NCBI GenBank assembly: GCA_005883775.1
Contig: VBEU01000074.1
Location: 23,848-32,031 of the forward strand
DNA length: 8,184 bases
Direction of reading: 5' to 3'
From: Chloroflexota bacterium
GTDB taxonomy: Bacteria; Chloroflexota; Limnocylindria; P2-11E
Below the pieces are notes generated by a model. That model saw nothing but the letters and a program-made list of their open reading frames with translations, searched no databases and was not told where the DNA came from. Position numbers and translations under genes: made by a program. Below are positions 5,800 through 8,184 of the stretch, one piece after another (the first letter of the stretch is position 1; the number at the start of each line of letters is the position of its first letter).

Positions 5800-7530
5800 A
5801 TGCCTCCTTCGAGCACTCTCCTCCGAGCCGCGCTCGCGCTGACGGCGACGGGGATCGTCTCCGCCGCGAGCATCCGGCACGTCCAAGAGGAGAGCGGCGC
5901 CGATGTCATGTTCGCGGTTGCGTACGCGTTCTATCTCTCACTGATCCTGATCGCGACCCCGCGACACCCACCGCGATGGGCACCCGTGCTCGGATTCGCG
6001 TTCGCGGCGATCACCTATGTCGCAGCGATCCTGACGCTCAACGGGAACGCGCTCGCCGTCGGCCTCTACCTGCTCGTCGCCCTTCTCGGGTACCTCGCCA
6101 CGCCGGCGACGTTTCGACCGTTGACTGTCGCGGCCTTCGCTCTCTGGACGCCGGCCATCCGGTTCTTCGGGCCCGATCCCCTCGCCGGGCAATTCCCGCC
6201 GCTTCTCGCCTTTGCGTCCGTCCTCTCGCTGATCAACCTCGTGGCCACGCTTCTCGATCGAAGCGCCCACGATCCTGACGAGCGGCTCCGCCGCATCGGT
6301 CTCGGCCTACTCGCGGTCGCGACCGTGGCGACGGTCGTCGAGCGGCATCTCGCCGTCGAGTCGCTCGTTGTCGCACCGGATGATGTGATGGCGCTGGTGG
6401 TCGTCGGCGTGCTTCCGCTCCTCGCAGTCGTTCGGCTACGGCCATCGACGCGCGACGCGATCGCGACGGGTCTCGCGCTCGCCACGTTTGTCCTCGCGGC
6501 GATGGCGCTCATCCTCGGCAAGGGCTACCACGTCGACGCGGTCACGGTGCCGCACGTCGCGGCGCAGCAGCTCCTCGCGGGGCACGACCCTTACAGCACC
6601 TTCGACCTTCCCGCGGCCTTGGCTCAGTTCGGAATGAACCCCGACCTGGTGACGCACTACGAAGATGGAACCGTCGTCCGCTCGCTGAATTACCCCGCGC
6701 TGAATTTTCTCCTGGTCACGCCGTTCATTGCCCTTGGTGTGACCGACATCCGCTGGATCTATCTCGTGGAGATCGTCGCTCTCGTCCTCATCCTGCTCCG
6801 TAAGGTGCACATCCCGTGGCGTCCGCTGGTCTCGGCCGGCGTCGTCGGCAACACCGTCATCGTGCGCCAGAACATCCTCGCGGGGGTCGATCCCACGTGG
6901 TGGGCGCTGCTGACGGTCGCCTGGATCTTCGTCGAGTCGCGATGGCTTTCGCCGATCGCGGTCGGGCTCGCGATCGCCTCGCGACAGCCGGCATGGTTCG
7001 CGGCTCCGTTCTACCTGTTGGCCATCTGGAAGCGGAGCGGGCGCGCCGAAGCGATCCGCCGCGCGGCCATCGTCGCTATTGCCGCCCTTGCCCCGAACCT
7101 TCCGTTCATCGTCGCCAACCCCGATGCGTTCTTCGACGGCATCGCACAGCCGATGCTCGGCGCGTTCGCGCCCTATGGCGTTGGCTTCGTGCGGCTAGGG
7201 CTCGACGGCCCGTTCCCGCTCCTACCGCGCGCCGTCTACGGAGCCCTTTCGGCCGTTTCGCTCGTGGCGCTCCTCGTTGTGCTCTGGCGCTTCTGGCGCC
7301 GCATTCCGATCGGCGCGGTCATCTTTCCGTTCGTTCCGCTCTATCTCGCCTGGCGTTCGCTCCAGAACTACTTCGGCTCGATCCCGCTCCTCGCCATGGC
7401 AGGCGACGACGAGCTCATCGTGGGCACGGCCGGCGAACGCCGCGAGGCCAGCGCCTTGAGCGCCTTCGCCGCATCTACGACGCCCGCGCCCGCGACGTCG
7501 GCTGCCAGCCCGAGGTCGTCGGCGCTCTGA
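5800..7530 (+). CDS. Multi-pass GT-C-like membrane protein, putative glycosyltransferase
   Basis: A 576-residue, very hydrophobic protein with a dozen or more membrane helices. It begins at an ATG 29 bases after the flippase stop, with no clear Shine-Dalgarno; a TACCCT at 5784-5789 could be a -10 for a near-leaderless message. After a helix bundle there is an extracytoplasmic-type segment with GHDPY (261-265) and 'SLNYPALNFLLVTPF' (Y298), the 'G.dPY ... YPPl' pattern of DUF2029/GT87-like polyprenyl-phosphate-sugar glycosyltransferases. Late helices contain 'RQPAWFAAPFYLLAIW' and 'LAWRSLQNYFGSIPLLAMA'. Catalytic residues are not certain. Next to a flippase, a surface glycan role is likely. The last ~40 residues (after about 7412) turn into Ala/Ser/Pro-rich sequence that is antisense to the protease gene, so the natural stop appears to be missing and the tail is probably not native. 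Confidence 0.8.
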   Translation: MPPSSTLLRAALALTATGIVSAASIRHVQEESGADVMFAVAYAFYLSLILIATPRHPPRWAPVLGFAFAAITYVAAILTLNGNALAVGLYLLVALLGYLATPATFRPLTVAAFALWTPAIRFFGPDPLAGQFPPLLAFASVLSLINLVATLLDRSAHDPDERLRRIGLGLLAVATVATVVERHLAVESLVVAPDDVMALVVVGVLPLLAVVRLRPSTRDAIATGLALATFVLAAMALILGKGYHVDAVTVPHVAAQQLLAGHDPYSTFDLPAALAQFGMNPDLVTHYEDGTVVRSLNYPALNFLLVTPFIALGVTDIRWIYLVEIVALVLILLRKVHIPWRPLVSAGVVGNTVIVRQNILAGVDPTWWALLTVAWIFVESRWLSPIAVGLAIASRQPAWFAAPFYLLAIWKRSGRAEAIRRAAIVAIAALAPNLPFIVANPDAFFDGIAQPMLGAFAPYGVGFVRLGLDGPFPLLPRAVYGALSAVSLVALLVVLWRFWRRIPIGAVIFPFVPLYLAWRSLQNYFGSIPLLAMAGDDELIVGTAGERREASALSAFAASTTPAPATSAASPRSSAL

Positions 7531-8184
7531 ATGAGCGCGCGCCGGACGGCGCGTGCGCGCGCGACCCGAGAGTCCGCCCGATTCGTCGATCGCGACGCCT
7601 GGAGTAGAAGGGCGCACACGCCGGTCACGTGCGGCGTGGCCATCGACGTTCCGCTCATGCGGACGTAGCGGTCTGGGACGGTGCAGCGATCGGCATCCAA
7701 TGCCCGCGCGCGTGCGCTCGCGACGCCGACACCGTAGTGGCACGCGGCGCGTGGAGTCGTACCGCCACCGACCGCGACGACGTCGGGCTTATGCGCGCGC
7801 AGACCGGCGACCGGGCCGCGAGAGCTGTAGTCGGTGATACGGCGATGCTTGTCGATGGCGCCGACTGTGATCGCGCCGGCCGCGCAACCGGGCGAGCCGA
7901 TCGTGCTCGGCCCCGGGCCGGAGTTGCCGGCCGCGACGCAGACGAGGATTCCCTCAGCGCTCAGCGCGTCGACCTCGCGCGACAGCGGATCGTGCGGATC
8001 GCCGGGGCCGCCAAGCGAGAGGTTCACCACTTCGACCTTCAGCCGGCTGAGCCACGAGAGCGCGGCCAGAACGGTGTCCTCGGTCCCACCCCGTAGCGAG
8101 AGCGCCTTGGCGATCACGAGCGATGCCTTCGGGGCGACGCCGCGATAGACCGCACCCGCACCGGCAACGATGCCGGCGACATGC
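7368..8184 (-). CDS. Subtilisin-like serine protease (S8 family), C-terminal part
   Basis: The frame is open at the right edge. The first complete codons visible there read HVAGIVAGAGAVYRGVAPKA, i.e. just inside the HGTHVAG block, so the catalytic Asp and His lie outside the window. Visible S8 landmarks are 'VEVVNLSLGGPGDP', the oxyanion-hole Asn in AAGNSGPGP (codon 7923-7925), 'SSRGP', 'KPDVVAVGG', and the catalytic Ser in GTSMATPHV (codon 7644-7646). The conserved 'GAGVVDAAKALKAL' that often ends these enzymes is reached near 7449. The remaining 26 residues are antisense to the GT-C-like gene and are probably a read-through tail caused by a missing stop. The protein is likely secreted, but any signal peptide is beyond the window. 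It converges on and overlaps the previous gene by 163 bases. Confidence 0.9.
   Translation of the reverse strand, partial: HVAGIVAGAGAVYRGVAPKASLVIAKALSLRGGTEDTVLAALSWLSRLKVEVVNLSLGGPGDPHDPLSREVDALSAEGILVCVAAGNSGPGPSTIGSPGCAAGAITVGAIDKHRRITDYSSRGPVAGLRAHKPDVVAVGGGTTPRAACHYGVGVASARARALDADRCTVPDRYVRMSGTSMATPHVTGVCALLLQASRSTNRADSRVARARAVRRALIQSADDLGLAADVAGAGVVDAAKALKALASRRSPAVPTMSSSSPAMARSGIEPK

Noticed and set aside
6816..7607. Plus-strand open frame of 263 codons inside the GT-C-like gene region
   Set aside because: Arg/His/Pro-rich out-of-frame shadow of the membrane protein; no membrane helices or domain.
1..8184. Programmed frameshifting as the explanation for the mrp and flippase breaks
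   Set aside because: No slippery heptamer is visible at the junctions, and conserved residues are missing, which frameshifting cannot restore.
1..8184. Defence island, prophage, insertion sequence, CRISPR array or tRNA
   Set aside because: No transposase, integrase, direct-repeat array, terminal inverted repeats or cloverleaf-like sequence was found on either strand.

Overview
The window is GC-rich, densely packed bacterial DNA. GTG and TTG starts, 4-bp GTGA gene overlaps and little spacer sequence suggest a high-GC, probably uncultured lineage. Chloroflexota or Actinobacteriota relatives would fit, but the sequence cannot settle which. There are no RNA genes, CRISPR arrays, insertion sequences or long repeats, and no gene-free stretch over 300 bases.

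Left part, about 1-2515: metal homeostasis. The 3' end of a YibE/F-type membrane protein gene (1-408) is followed by a Fur-family regulator, probably Zur-like (441-881), overlapping by GTGA with a ZIP-family metal importer (878-1597). A near-perfect 7-1-7 palindrome (426-440) abuts the regulator's start codon and overlaps a likely -10 element. This points to an autoregulated, leaderless regulator-importer operon. Converging on it is a CDF-family metal exporter (2515-1619, minus strand) with an unusual Asp in place of the usual His in transmembrane segment 5.

Middle part, 2549-4691: divergent from the exporter is a fusion of a DUF1858 domain to an Mrp/NBP35-type Fe-S carrier P-loop ATPase. It is interrupted by an apparent out-of-frame loss of about 100 bases. 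An AlkX/YcaQ-type DNA glycosylase follows (about 3510-4691). Its natural start position carries GTA rather than GTG.

Right part, 4688-8184: cell-surface genes. A polysaccharide flippase (4688-5770) is broken by a similar internal loss plus a frameshift. Next come a multi-pass GT-C-like membrane protein (5800-7530) and, on the opposite strand, the C-terminal part of a subtilisin-like S8 protease (8184-7368). The last two overlap tail to tail by 163 bases.

The best-supported biology is the metal import, sensing and export cluster. The most striking anomaly is the run of gene lesions from about 2,900 to 7,450, all next to otherwise well-conserved coding sequence. Either this locus is decaying or the assembly has lost small segments. 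I do not see a clearly new defence or mobile system.
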